This document shows, piece by piece, positions 22,101 through 34,100 of a stretch of 64,000 nucleotides of DNA (position 1 is the stretch's first letter; the number at the start of each line of letters is the position of its first letter). The DNA is from Ditylenchus dipsaci. Taxonomy: Eukaryota; Nematoda; Chromadorea; Rhabditida; Anguinidae. The translations under genes and the position numbers were made by a program. The notes beneath the pieces are model-generated. The model was not told the DNA's origin, did no database searches, and saw only the letters and a list, made by a program, of their open reading frames with translations. The DNA is taken from contig SADC01001394.1 in the NCBI GenBank assembly GCA_004194705.1, positions 264,876-328,875 of the forward strand. The letters are read 5' to 3'.

Positions 22101-25100
22101 AAATTACCAACTTTTTGTGAACCAGAAAATATTCAAATATTTATTACGAAAATTTTTCATTGTCCAATCCTATTCTGAGCACAGGCTTCGAAATTATTTA
22201 AAGGGGTACATGTTTTGTAGGATTTTTTATTATCATTTTCTTCTCTTGAGTGTGTTTTTTATAGCTAATGGCTCAACTGTAAATACATTCCTTGGCCAAA
22301 TTTTCACAGAGAATCCGGTAATCTTACCAGGATACAGATGTCCTTGAAAAAATCTTATGAATAACACCGAGATTGACCAAAACATTCATCCGGTATTCCC
22401 CTTACATACCCTTCACACATTCGAAATCGGGTCCTTGTCACTCTGTCTTTGACTGCTTTTTCTGGACAGCTAATAGGCAAGTTACCGCTGGGAGGTAGTT
22501 GAGACAATAGGCTAGATTTCGAGTTCTAGGTTGCCCAATACTATCTTCAACCAGAAAAAGCCATACCACAAGAATTTCCAAGAGGTATGTTATGGAAATA
22601 AGATTTCATTGTTTTGTTAATCTTTGTGTTTTCATAAGATTTTGCAAAAGACATCTTATTTTCGGATTCTCTGCGAAATTTTGTCAAAGGAATGTATTTA
22701 AAGTTGAGTTATTAGCTATAAAAGTCATAGTCAAGAGAAGAAAATAATAATGGTTAAAAATCCTATGAAATATGTACCCCTTTGACCTTTTTCAAATCTG
22801 ATACTTTTAAATAAATAAAATTATGTTTAAATTTAAAAATAAAAAAACTCAGCATTTCTTATTATAGACAAAATCGAGAAGGTGGTTGCTCTTGACAAAG
22901 ATGGAGATGAGGACGACTATGATGATGATGATGAGGAAGGTTGGTTCTGTTAATTTGAGGCATTGAAAATTTTTTCTACAAGCCCAAAAATTTAGAAGAT
23001 TCAACTGACTCGGAAACAACTTCCACCGAAAAGGCAGAACAGGACCCCTATTTCAAGGAAGACAGTGGTGCCAACGAGCACGACCGCTTCAGGGATGCTG
23101 AAGAAAGACTCGAGAAGAGGCACCGCAAGAAGGTCACAAAAGTATAGCTTACATACAACCTTATGACTTAACTCGACCACCAACCATAATTTAGGTGATC
23201 ACCGAGTGGAGTGAACTATTTGAGCGCTACAACAAAATGAAGGAAAAGGATCCTAAGGGAGCGAGGAATATAAACGAGAAATGACATCTAAGTTCCGCAA
23301 AACTGTGGCCTCTCTAGAGGAGGAGAACAAAGAGCAGAGAACCCAGATTGAAGATGTGCATGATGAGCGAGTACAAGCCAGTTTGAACGAAAAGAAGAGA
23401 CAGGTGAGATAATGTTGGCTTTTTTAAATCCTTTTAAACTGGTGTTCACACTATTTTATAAAAATTTTGGCGACACAAAATCAAACCTGAGGTATGGAGG
23501 GTTGCCAGATGTGCTGACTTATCATTATTTTTAAAAATTATTTTTTTGTCAAAATTCAGGAATTTCCAATTGATTTGAAGGGGCATGGCCGTGCCCTACA
23601 CGGAGAAAAGGCGAACCAACATTTTTTCCTCAATCAAGTTTTACGTGCGTTCTCATCCAGATTTTTTAAGTTTTCTGCCTAGTTTTTAAAAGTAGTACAA
23701 GGTTATCAATGGTATATTTGATGCAAAACAAGTGAAAAATTGAATGATTCAAAAAAATTGCTGGTCCCCGCCTTAACTTTTTGCCCTTTGAGCGATGCGT
23801 GGTCCTTATTGAATTTGCGCTTTTTGAATTTTACTGTTTTTAGATAACTTGAGATACAATTTTGAGATTTTCCTACATTCGCTCAGCCACCATGGAACAT
23901 AGGGCTTAGTCTAGAATTATCTGTTTTTCATCCGCAGCGCATCCGCATTTTTTGTTCACAATGCGATACGCATGAGGGCCGAATTGTGGACTACACTAAA
24001 TGAATATACGGAAATGCGAAAAAAAATTCATTGGCTTTTTTACTAAATATAAATCTTAATATATAAAGGCTTAAATCAAACCATTTGCAGGTTTATATCA
24101 ACATTTAATAAAACGGTTTAATGAATTTTTTTCGGTACTTAAAGTGCCATTGTGAACGTGATTCCGCATCCGCATGCGGATTCATTGTGAACGTGGCTTA
24201 AAGACCATGCTCACGGTACTCCTGCGCCAATTAAAAAAATTTTTTAATCATTGATTTTCTGTTCGGATTTTTTAACTTGGTTTCTAACAAAACAAGGCCT
24301 AGAATTCAATTTTAGGTTTAGTTTTGTTAGAAACTCAAAGTAGAAACTCAATTTAAAAAATATAAAAAAACTGGCAAAAAGATAAAATTAAAAAAGCACG
24401 AATTTTAAAAATTATACAAAATAGAGGAAAAGCCCTACGCTGATTCATACCAATTTGTCTGATTAAGAAAGTTTTTTGTTTAATTTTTTGTGAATGCAGA
24501 TTCTGATTTAAGGTTTTTTGTCTGGCCACCCTGAAAGTAAGAGTGGTTGCTGGAAAACACTTTGTATATTCAACTATATTGTCGACTGAAAATCAGTTTA
24601 CGAGTTAAACATCTGAAGTTATAACATTTTTCAGGTGTATCAAAACTTAGTTAAACCAAATAAACTTTAGGCTACTCACGACTACCGAGCTGCACTAGCT
24701 GTACAAGTTGGCAACTCAAACAAAAACAATGTTCTCAGGACTTTGAAGGTTAATTTTACTCAGAATATTTTTTGCTGAAATAGTTATGATTGATTTCCTA
24801 TTTCAGAACTATATCAAGGCTGAGGAGAAGGACCGCAGTCACATGCTTAACCGTTATCGCCACTTGCTCCGCTCTGACCCTGAGCAGGCCATTAGCTTTG
24901 AACCTGTGCTGCTTCACCGTCTTCGCTACATTGACTTGCGTATCAATGGCACTTTGGCAATGCTACGAGACTTCCCTGAATTGGAGAAGCAAGTACGTCC
25001 AGTCGCAGGTTGGCTTTTCATAATTAACATCTCCTGGGCATCAATGGTTGCATAATCAAAAATTTTCTTAGTTTTTCTTACAGTTCCACATTTCAGTGTC

Positions 25101-26528
25101 CTTCTGGAACGACTTCCGTCGGGACAACACCCTGAAGTCACCAACGACGAGCCTAGCCTTCTGGGTGGTGAGGAAAAGAACGAGCGACTGATCCGTTTGT
25201 ACAAGCAGACCTACGAGCATAACCATCCTGATGCTCAGCTTGCTTTTGGTGACATTAAAGCTGCCAGCGAGCGCAAGGCCACTAGTCCCAGCACAACCAG
25301 CACTAGCAGCACTACTGCTAGACCATCCACCCCTCCAGTCATCCACCACGTTGTTGCTCTCAAAGACGTGTTGTCCGAAAAGGATGAAGATTCGGATGAA
25401 GACCAGTTCGATGACAACGAGGAAAGTGACAGCAGCAGTGACTCATCCTCCTCCACATCAAAGAAACTGGCTATTGACGTCAAACTCAAGCCCCTTTCTA
25501 GCCAGAAAGGAGTGGAAAAGCCGGCCAAAGTATTGAGCCACGGCTCCACCAAGAAAGATAATGACGATGAAGAGGAGGAGGATGATGACGACCAGGAAGA
25601 AGGCGAGTACACAGAGTCCAACGACAAAAAGAGCCAAAGACCTAGGCGAACTAAGTGTGGCCATTGAGCCTATTGTCTCAGCACCTGCAAGAAGAATTCA
25701 GGAAGAGCTTGATGAGTCTCCACCTGCTTATGCTAGACAAGACGTGCTAATGATGGCTAACAGAGATGTAAATGATTTTAATCTTAAAAATGAGGTGCAT
25801 GTTTGAGTAAATATTTTTTCAGGATGAATTCTCGGAGCAGAACTACATGTCCAATTATGCAACCCGCACCAACTTTGCTATTGCTGTGTTTGCTTGCGCA
25901 TTCATTGTGCTGGCTGCAGGACTGTTTGTGAAGAGACGCTCAAGACACCCTGGATTCATTGAGGTACAATATTAACAATACAATTATTAACAAATACAAT
26001 ACAGTTGACTGTCGATATAGTGCGCCAATCTCAATTTCTACCTCGTCTAGTGTATGACCACTTTTTAAAGACGACTTTCGAAACTTTTTGCCAGACTTTG
26101 TTGTCAGTCTACTTTCAAAAATTAACGACAAGTAGGAATCATTGTGGTTTTCGAAAGTTGACCGAAACATTTCGAAAAGTGAGGTAGAAGATAGCTAAAC
26201 CTCGTAAAAATTGAAGTGCCCCCCCCCTCCAAAGGTACATACAGAAGTGCACTTCATATGCTATCCTAAACCCTATGTGGGGTCGAACTTGAAATGGGCC
26301 AAATATATCGAGACTCTCGATTTGAGAGTTGACTGTACAATGATTGTTAGAAAATTTATTTGATAGATTCAGCTGTAAAAGGATTAAGGATTAAAGTGTA
26401 TGAGTGTTAAAACTAAATTTATACTTTTTAAGGTTGATGTATGCACACCAGATGATCGCCACGTGGAGGGACTAAAAGTGAATGGCTATGAGAACCCCAC
26501 CTACAGCTTTTTCGACTCTAAGGCGTGA
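16131..26528 (+). CDS. APP: Amyloid-precursor-protein family membrane protein (APP/APL-1 homologue)
   Basis: Single-pass type I membrane protein of the APP family. Fifteen exons: 16131-16202, 17994-18110, 19254-19319, 19379-19399, 20429-20476, 20525-20731, 20792-20906, 22868-22939, 22996-23141, 23195-23403, 24671-24748, 24807-25008, 25084-25794, 25823-25963, 26433-26528. Order: signal peptide (MRAAAVTIVLLAAICSVLQA); E1 growth-factor-like part (FVPLVAFQCGYRNKYM to PYRCIVGEFVTESLQVPSKC) and copper-type part ending FRGVEYVCCP; Asp/Glu-rich stretch; E2 from DPYFKEDSGANEHDRF; Ser/Asp/Glu-rich linker; membrane helix NFAIAVFACAFIVLAAGLFV; tail ending GYENPTYSFFDSKA with the NPxY adaptor site. There is no Kunitz domain. 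The histidines expected between the copper-part cysteines are absent (CNDYKYWNLKAQSEC). Exon 4 is a 21-base microexon. One-base frame breaks occur near 23262 and in A5 near 25627; both frames resume with family sequence. Confidence 0.97.
18384..18759. mobile_element. Palindromic element with CTTGGTCCCCCTGT core, in an APP intron
   Basis: Arms GGCCCTATCCTAGTATAGGG and (inverted) GGCCCTGTCCTGGTTTAGGG enclose repeated CTTGGTCCCCCTGT on both sides. The element is bounded by a 14-bp direct repeat GGGTTACATCTACA (18384-18397 and 18746-18759), although ten extra bases follow the left copy. No coding capacity. Confidence 0.65.
19613..19936. mobile_element. Mariner-type MITE in an APP intron
   Basis: TA-CAGGGTGTGTCCAAAAAATT at the left and the inverse CTTTTCTGGTACACCCTG-TA at the right, 320 bp. 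The CAGGGTG ends with TA target are typical of Tc1/mariner derivatives. Confidence 0.75.
21141..21226 (+). tRNA. tRNA-Arg, anticodon CCG, with a 12-base intron
   Basis: Folds as acceptor AGTCTCC paired with GGAGACT, D arm GCC...GGC, anticodon stem CCGCC/GGCGG with loop CTCCGA-A, and a T arm around GGGGTTCGAGTCCCC. The loop gives anticodon CCG (reads CGG, arginine). Twelve bases, AGCATGGGTGTT, interrupt the loop after position 37, the canonical place for a tRNA intron. Internal promoter boxes TGGCCTAATGG and GGTTCGAGTCC are present, and a T6 run follows within ten bases. The gene lies in an APP intron on the same strand. The T stem has one imperfect pair. Confidence 0.87.
21250..21975. repeat. 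Long inverted repeat in an APP intron, next to the tRNA gene
   Basis: CAAGCCGTTTGATCCCACAA near 21460 and its inverse near 21870 are matched further out by GAGTATTTTTCT and CTTCGAAAC pieces, giving arms of some 300 bases about a centre near 21640 (CACTCAGTGGTAAAAAACG). The centre holds GCGCTCACTCAGTG against CACTGAGTGAGCGC-type sequence. It is probably a foldback MITE; no target duplication was resolved. Confidence 0.6.
22190..22795. repeat. Second long inverted repeat in the same APP intron
   Basis: AAAGGGGTACATGTTTTGTAGG near 22200 and its inverse near 22785, plus GGAATGTATTTA and AGAATCCG pieces mirrored inside, define arms of about 150 bases. No coding capacity. Confidence 0.55.
26000..26337. 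mobile_element. Pogo/Tigger-like MITE in the last APP intron
   Basis: TA-CAGTTGACTGTCGATATAGTG at the left and ATCGAGACTCTCGATTTGAGAGTTGACTG-TA at the right, 334 bp, between the membrane-helix exon and the tail exon. Confidence 0.8.
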
Positions 26529-26554
26529 AAAGGCGAGAAGAAAAGACTAATTTC

Positions 26555-26560
26555 AATAAA
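26555..26560 (+). promoter_or_regulatory. Poly(A) signal of the APP homologue
   Basis: AATAAA lies 27 bases after the stop codon, overlapping a second ATAAAA run. Confidence 0.7.
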
Positions 26561-26569
26561 ATAAAGTTC

Positions 26570-27660
26570 TCATTTACGTCTTACTTCCCAACCCTCTTCA
26601 ATAAGACTAATGATAAGCAAATTTTCCACTCGAAAATAGCCTCAATTGCTCCTTTTAATTTTTTAATATAATTTTAAGGATCTCTTTCCAGATTAACGTC
26701 TACTCCTAAAGCTGATAATAATTCACCTGTTTTTATTTGTATATGGTAATCAGATGCTAAAGAAATAATTATCTTTGCTCCTTTTGATCAACCATTTGTA
26801 ATTTCGTTGTTTTGGGCAGAACAAGTATATATTATGTTTGAGTAATTTTGTAAAATGTCCATCCATTTATTTTATTTGCTTGGTTATTTTGCTTGCATGC
26901 ATCCGCAAATGTGTGAAATGTTAGTAGACGGTCTTTGAATTTAGCTTTGTCAATTCAGTTATTTTTCTTGTATTTTTTTAATAAAAAAAGTTTTGTTATT
27001 AATTTTTTTTACAAGTTGGAAATCCTTCTATAAAACTTTATTAACTCCAAAACAACCAAATAACCTATGCAACACAAAAAAGTGAATATGCAACAAAAAC
27101 GGGTGATTCAAAGATTTTGAGTAAAAACTAAAATTAATTTGCTGTCTACAAGAATAACGAAAACTACTACAAGAAAACCATTTGCAACCGATTTTAATAT
27201 TGCGTTAGGAAACAAATCTTTCATATAAAATAAGTACCAAAGGCACAATAAATAAGTGTGTAAATAAGCAGTCAACCATAAAACACTGGTTTTTCTAATG
27301 GAAATGCTGTGTAGTAATAAATTTTGAAATCTCAATGAACTTCAGGTGTGTTACCAGTCAAAGAGAGCCCGTTAAGTGGGTCCTAAGTGAAGTCTTGCTG
27401 GGACCGACTTAGGTATGAATTTAATCGAGACTATACTGTACTGCTAAAACCAGCGATGACCAATCCCGAAGTGTGTCTTATATAGAGACTCAAATGTAGC
27501 ATGATTACGGTTTATTGATTTTGAAACACATTGACGAACCCATTAATAAAATATACCTCAATTAGAAAAACGCGGGTTTTCAACCATTCAAGAATAAGGC
27601 AGATTGAACAAGAAACAAATAGAGCTGCGTTTTGATGTATTTATGGAATAAGATAACTGA
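26570..27660. other. Gene-free AT-rich intergenic DNA
   Basis: Space between the convergent ends of the APP and LMAN2 homologues and a following MITE. No supported gene or clear inverted ends. It is AT-rich throughout. Confidence 0.5.
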
Positions 27661-27662
27661 AA

Positions 27663-28020
27663 TACAGTGTTATTCAAATATTTTAGGCCTTTTATTTCGG
27701 GCATAACTTTTTTTATAGCCGAATTTTGAAATTCTCTAAACGCCAATCGACTCAGAATTTAAAAGCAACTTTTTGGTATATAAAGTCAAAAATACGATTT
27801 TCACTTGGTCCCCCTGTGGTTCGGGTGCTGGTTGTGGATGTCTTTTGGATTGGTAAGGCCCAAACAACAGGGGGACCAAGCAAAAATCGTGGTTTTGACT
27901 TTATATACCAAAATTGCTTTTCAATTCTGAGTCGATTGGCGTTTACAGAATTTCGAAATTCGGCCTATAAAAAAAGTTATTCCCAAAATAAAAGGCTTGA
28001 AATATTTGAATAAGCTTGTA
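27663..28020. mobile_element. TA-flanked palindromic MITE with CTTGGTCCCCCTGT core
   Basis: Arms CAGTGTTATTCAAATATTTT and the inverse of CAAGCTTATTCAAATATTTC run through GGCATAACTTTTT, CGCCAATCGACTCAGAATT and TTGGTATATAAAGTC to a pair of CTTGGTCCCCCTGT blocks. Its outer arms resemble those of the long mariner at 42743-44187. Confidence 0.75.
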
Positions 28021-28153
28021 AAATAAAGATTTATGTTTCATCGATGTTTACATCTTTTCTCGGCAATGATAGTTCCACAAGCTACATACTTTAAAGAGAA
28101 AGCAAAAAACAAATAAATATCACATTGCTTAAGGATTTAACAAAAAAAGAGTT

Positions 28154-31100
28154 TTAGTAAAACGCTTCCTTGATCTCTCCTGACGTTTCTGGAAAAAGAC
28201 GAAGCCGAAGCCAAGTACACCAAACACAACGACGATCCCTACAATGATGAGCAAAGTGGTGCCAAACCACCCTTAATAATGTCGAATTTAGTCATCAAAG
28301 TTGTGTGTTGAGAAAATTAAGATCAATTACCAAATTTGACGGCCTCTTGTCCTGAATGTGGTCCCTTGGAGCGGCAATGTTTTGAGCTTCAGGATTGATG
28401 GCATTAGTATCGGCTTCATCTTGACGCTCCACTCGAGTAAATTCCTGCTCAAACGTGCGGATGGAATGAATGTCATGATTGTCTGAAATTGTTTTTATGA
28501 CTAATTTTCTTTTTCGAAAGTTTATAAATATTACCAGACAATTCTCCAGTGGTTGCACTCACCAAAGTAGTAGCCAGTGGGCAATCTGACGCCGGGAACA
28601 CTCAAGCATTGTTTCCAAATTTGCTCTCCAAGCACATCTGTGAAGATCTAAAGGACAATATTTCAATGCTTATTTTCGCATTAAAAATTGTTTACTGTGA
28701 GAGTGTCTCCAACATAACGATCAAGATCTGCGTCTCATAATCCTTATTTCTGAACTTAGCTTCACAGCCACTGTGTTCACCACCAAGTGAAGTATGGGTT
28801 CCATCAGAGTCATGGTCTAAAACATATGACTATTTGTAACAATCATGTAATATTAAGATGTTTTCATAACAACAGCTTTCCACGTCCTCTTACGAATAGT
28901 TTTATTGTACTAAATTTGTTGCTTGTCAAAACAAAATTTCAGGGTTAATTTATAAAATAAAGTTATATGCGTTCAGGATAAAAAATAGTTACGAAATTCG
29001 GTGTTTTGATTACACGAAATTTTACACTTAATTACAAAAAAGAATGTATTTTGCAAAGTGTCTGTTGCACAATCGACTTTCTCAATAAAGCACCCTGCAA
29101 AACTTTTCTTCTGCCTAGAATGCGATAGTTTTCTTAAGTTTTCTGTCCATTTTGATTCGTCGGTATAGTTCGAAAAATCGCAAGTATACCAATTTTACCG
29201 AAAACCTGAGCCTTCAACTTTTAGATCGCAAAAAAACTACCACGATTTTTTGGGGAAAATTTTGAAAGTTATGTAAATAAACCGGAACATAGAAAATATT
29301 TCAAAATTTTGGTTGAAATTAAATTGGGGTGAAAGCTGATAAAAAAAAAGATAGTCTCGATACGAAAGGGTTCATCAAAATTTTTGTTCAAATGTTTTAC
29401 AGCAGGGATGAGCATTTTGCCTTTTTGTAAATTAAAAAGGGCAAAAAGGGAAAAAAATCATGCCCTTTTTGCCCTAAAAGGCGACTTTTTGCTAGTGATG
29501 GAAATATTCAAATTTCGGACTACCGGGACGGGACTTTTAGAAAAAAAAATTCGGGACCGGGACGGGACTTTTCAAAAATTCACCGGGACCAGAAAAAAGT
29601 CCGTTCGGGACTGTAAAAGATAACCTTTAAAAATTTGTAAATACAGTCAACTCCCGATTTAGTGTACACGGATTAGTGTACACCTCGTTTAGTGTACACC
29701 TGGATTGAATAATTTTGGCCGGCGGTTAATTAAATGACTAGAATAACCCCCGATTTAGTGTACACCTCGGTTTAGTGTACACCTGGAGCCGGTCCGCAGG
29801 GTGTACACTAAATCGGAAGTTGACTGTACTCTATTTTCTCAAATTTTGCGGCTTCTCGATTTCGAGGACAGGAAATATAGAAGATATGCATGGAAACAAT
29901 GGAAAAAGTTTCTGATCAAAAAATTTCAAAAATTGAATTTTTAATTTTCCGAATTTTTCGGGCCATCCTGTATATTAGAGGTATGCACTGGATTGGGATC
30001 GCTCTCGAATCGGGAACCGCATTCCGAGGATTTTGATGTTGAATCCCAATCTCGAATCCCTCCCATCGATTTTGAAAATCTCGATCCCGAAAATTGCCAA
30101 CCCCAATGAGCATTTTAAAAATAATTTTTGGCCAGATAATTTTTGTTTTTACATATTTTGTGGTTTCCGTGGTAATCCCGATCCCGAAGGTATAACAGCA
30201 ACTCGTTACAAATTGTGACTCGTTACAATTTTGAATTTTTCAATTTCATTTTTTTGACTGTTTTCTGCATGTCCTCTTAACTTTTTTTAACTTAGGCCTT
30301 AGGCTTAGGGTAGGCCAGCGCACGTTAGGGCGGCTCAAACGTGTATCTCAGACTGAGCACCAAAATGCGCCAATTTGAAAAAACTGTAACGAGTCACAAT
30401 TGTAACGAGTCGCCTGGCAGTCGATCCCGAATTCTTTTAAGGCCTCAATCCTGATCCCGAAATCCCTCTCGGGGCGAAATGCACACTCTACCATATATGT
30501 CAGCATAGAGCGAATACTTTTACATCGCTGTTTTTGTATTTTCTTAGTCCAACGAGCTCTACTGATCTCGTTTTATGTTCATAGTTAAGCGCTCAAAAAT
30601 TTTAAAATTGATCTCCAGTTTTTCGGATTTTGGGTGTCTGAAAATTGAACGGCCGGCTGCATAATTAAATCAATAATTAATATAAATTGATTAAAATCGA
30701 AAGTTTACTTAGAACTAAGTGTAAACAGTTCACTCTTGAACCATTTGTAAAGAGTTTACTTTAAACCCTCTTTTTTAGTTCTATAAGAAACAAACTCAGG
30801 CACAAACAAGAGTGTAATAATCATATGAGATCTAAAAACGACAAAAATAGACAGAAAAAAACAAAAACCGCAAAAATTCTGTTGCATGAAAATTAAATAA
30901 AAGTCCCGAATTTTTTCAAATTTTCGGGACCGGGACCGGGACTTTTGTTTCAAAATTTCGGGACCATCGGGACGGGACTTTTGCCTGAATTTTCTTCGGC
31001 GGGACGGGACTTTCGGGACCGTCCCGTCCCGCTTCCATCACTACTTTTTGCTTTAAGGGAATGTTTTATTTTTGGTAGCTTTTTAGTCATTTGTATTCTA

Positions 31101-34100
31101 AAATGTTAGATTAAACGTCGGATTCATGTTCAGCGTAGTCGATTTGCTTCTAAAACCAATATTTTAGTAAAAACTCACTGTGATCTGAAATTCCACTCAA
31201 TACAAAAACATTCAAATGAAAATTTTCGATTTTTTAAAATTTGAAATTCTAGAGTGTCTTTTGAATTTTAAGAGCACTTTATCAAGCAAATCGACTATTC
31301 TGAACACGATTCCGTTTAAAAAAAAGCTGTATAAAAGTGAAGGATTATCACATCAACTTTTATTTCTGTACTTTTTTGAAGTTTCGCTATTTTAAACACC
31401 TTTTTTGACGGATTCGTGTTCAGCATGGTCGATTTGCTTGAAGAACAACTCTTAAAATTCAAAAGACACCGTGGAATTTCGAGTCTAAAAATCGAAAATT
31501 TTTATTGAATGTTTTTTGTCTTGAGTTGAATTTCAGATCACAGTGAGTTCTTACTAAAAGAGTGGTTTTAGAAGCAAATCGACTACGCTGAACATGAATC
31601 CGACGTTTAATCTAACAGTTTTGAATACAAATGACTGAAAACCTACCAAAAATAAACATTCCCTTAGGGCAAATTGCCCTTTTTGGCAATTTGCCCTTAA
31701 AGGGGGGAAGCCATTTAGGTTTGAAAAAGTGGCTTCCATGGCGCAGTGCGTAAGTGCTCGCGTTTCTTGGCCCAAAATGGTATTTTTTTGAAAATGATGC
31801 TCATTCTCATGGGTATTCAACAAAAGCATCAAATCAGGTTGAACAACTATGAAAGTTGAGTTGCAGGCTATAGCCACTTGAATTAACTACTTCTTTTTGG
31901 GTTTTTCCTTGATTGATTTTTCTGTATTTTTCTATAAGTACAGAGTGACGAAATAAAATTCTGGCACTTAAAAAAATTAACGTACGTAACCGCTTGTCCG
32001 GTCGGTTTCCGATTTTCGGGTGGCAAGCCCTGTGAAACCTCCACAATAATAGCCGGCTGTGATGAAGAGGACAAGCACAGAGCTCCTAGATAGCTTGAAT
32101 ACTGTCATCGATTTTCCTGGAAAAATCGATGAGGCAAAGAGCTACCCACGTTAATTTCTTTTTAAGTGCCCGAATTTCTGTTTCCGAGAGAATGAGCACG
32201 ATTTTCAAACCAAACTTGAAAATAAAATACAAAGAATGAGGTAAAAACATGATATGCACCCAGGGGATTTGAACCTGTGACTTGGACAATGCGTATACGA
32301 AAGCCGCTTCCTCTTTTCGAGTGACTTTGACGGGCTGCATGTAGCCGAATTGTTTCTTTTATACGGGTCGTTCATACATTTTCTGACTTCAGGTAGAAAA
32401 AAATCAAAAATTTAGTTCAAAGAATGAAAGCGCGTAATATGTAGGGAACAAAGAAATGCAGCAAAATTTTGCTGAAATGCAGCAAAATTTTTGCTGCATT
32501 TTTGCTGAATTTGCAAAATGTCAAAAACTAGTTGAGTTACAGGACCTCAAAGACTTCAAAATTCCACTTTCCACATAAATTGTGGCCAAGCCTATGTAAG
32601 TTTTTGGTGCTTCTCCGGAATAAAACGCCCCCCCCCCTAATCCTAGGAGCTACTCGGTTATACAGTCGACTCTCCATATAAGATACCCCCTAAAGTTCGT
32701 TCCACCTTGTGTCCGACGCTTTTTAAAGGGCATACCCACGCTAATAAGAGGTGGTGCCCGGGAATTCAAATTTTTTTCCTAATCATTGAACTTCTGTACA
32801 TATTTTTCAACTTGGTTTCTAACAAAACCATACCTAAAATTCAATTCTAGGCATTGTTTTGTTAGAAACCAAGTTAAAAAATATGTACAGAAGTTCAATG
32901 ATTAGGAAAAAAATTTGAATTCCCGGGCACCACCTCTTATTAGCGTGGGCATGCCCCTTTAAACCTTATTTCTAAAATGTTTTGCCAAATGTGATTAGTC
33001 AGTGTAGGGTGGTACCTTATATCGAGAGTCGACTGTATGCTACTCGCTTGACCCAGCGCTCAAGGAGTGCTGGCTAAATTTTGGATGGCTGAGCCTCTGG
33101 TATTACCGAGTAGCGTCAAGTTTTTTTGCCTACTCAAGCCCACTGAGTAAGTCATTACTTCATAAAAAGCTTATAGCATAAAACTTAGTAAATGAAACGA
33201 AACACCAACACTAAATCAACAATTATTTTCGATTATTATTTCGAATTTTCAACTTTCCGTTCGAAACCTTTCCGGACATAAAACGGTCCCCCTTTAAGGT
33301 ATGCGATAATTCGGAATATGCCGCATTTTCTGTTATAGAACACTCTTCTCTAACAAGCCGCTAGTATAAATAAATAGTTTATAAACCTTCACATATGTGA
33401 TGAAAAAATCATTAATTAATCAAAAAACTTAATCGTACCATAGTGCAGTGATCCGTTGTTGACCATAGCAGTAATATAAGGATGTGAGTGCTAAAAAAAG
33501 ACTTATAAAGTTGTCGAATCAGACACCCGATTCGGGTAATCTTTTAGGTAAAAATGTTTGAGTGAAAGACTGACCGAATGTGGTCCATTGTGATTGGAAT
33601 AAGTATCAAGGAAGACTGCCAAACCACGGAAATAGTCTTTAGAGCCTGGACGTAAAAAAATATTTTACAAACTTCATTTTATTGTTAGTAACTGACCGAA
33701 AACTTCTCCCAACTGGTATGGTTCTTGTACGTACCAAATAGCCAAACCTAAAATTCGTGGTTAAGATAACACACGAGGGAAAAGGGGGTTTCGAGATACC
33801 ATCTCCAAATAATGTTCCTGTAGAACCATGAACTCTGAAAATTCATAACTTTGGTTGATTTTATGTCAAAATGTTTTTAGGGAATTTCAACTTAAAAAAC
33901 AGTTTTGCTCAAAAAATCTTACTTAAAGTTTACTTGTATTTCCCAATCACGAGCATGACATGGCTAAATATGAAATTAATACTTTCATATCAGAAAGGAT
34001 GAAAAAAATTGACTTACCACTTTGTTCCAGATTGCTCCTTTAAGAGACTGAATATCGGCAGTAAGCCTGATTTGTTGTTGAGAAACTATCGTTGAGCCCA

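Larger units (their letters stand above)
29485..31051. mobile_element. hAT-like element with 8-bp target duplication CTTTTTGC
   Basis: The ends TAGTGATGGAA and inverted TTCCATCACTA bound 29493-31043, flanked by the perfect direct repeat CTTTTTGC (29485-29492, 31044-31051). Inside each end are arrays of CGGGACGGGACTTT units in opposite orientation. No transposase was found. Nested are a pogo-like MITE (29642-29828) and a foldback of ATCCCGAT-type sequence (29965-30493). Confidence 0.88.

Noticed and set aside
20907..22867. Kunitz inhibitor exon in the APP homologue
   Set aside because: The intron between E1 and E2 was read for a Cys-rich KPI-like exon and only a tRNA gene and palindromes were found.
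23576..24230. Possible MITE pair (GGGGCATGGCCGTGCCC and GCATCCGCATTTTTTG-type inverse pieces) in an APP intron
   Set aside because: Arms are short and imperfect and borders could not be fixed.
25235..25627. 130-codon minus-strand open frame rich in serine
   Set aside because: Antisense of the acidic APP linker exon (GAN codons read as Ser).
31734..32345. tRNA-like boxes (TGGCGCAGTGCGTAAGTGC on plus; GGTTCAAATCC on minus near 32270)
   Set aside because: They are on opposite strands, 500 bases apart and without cloverleaf pairing; at most SINE fragments.
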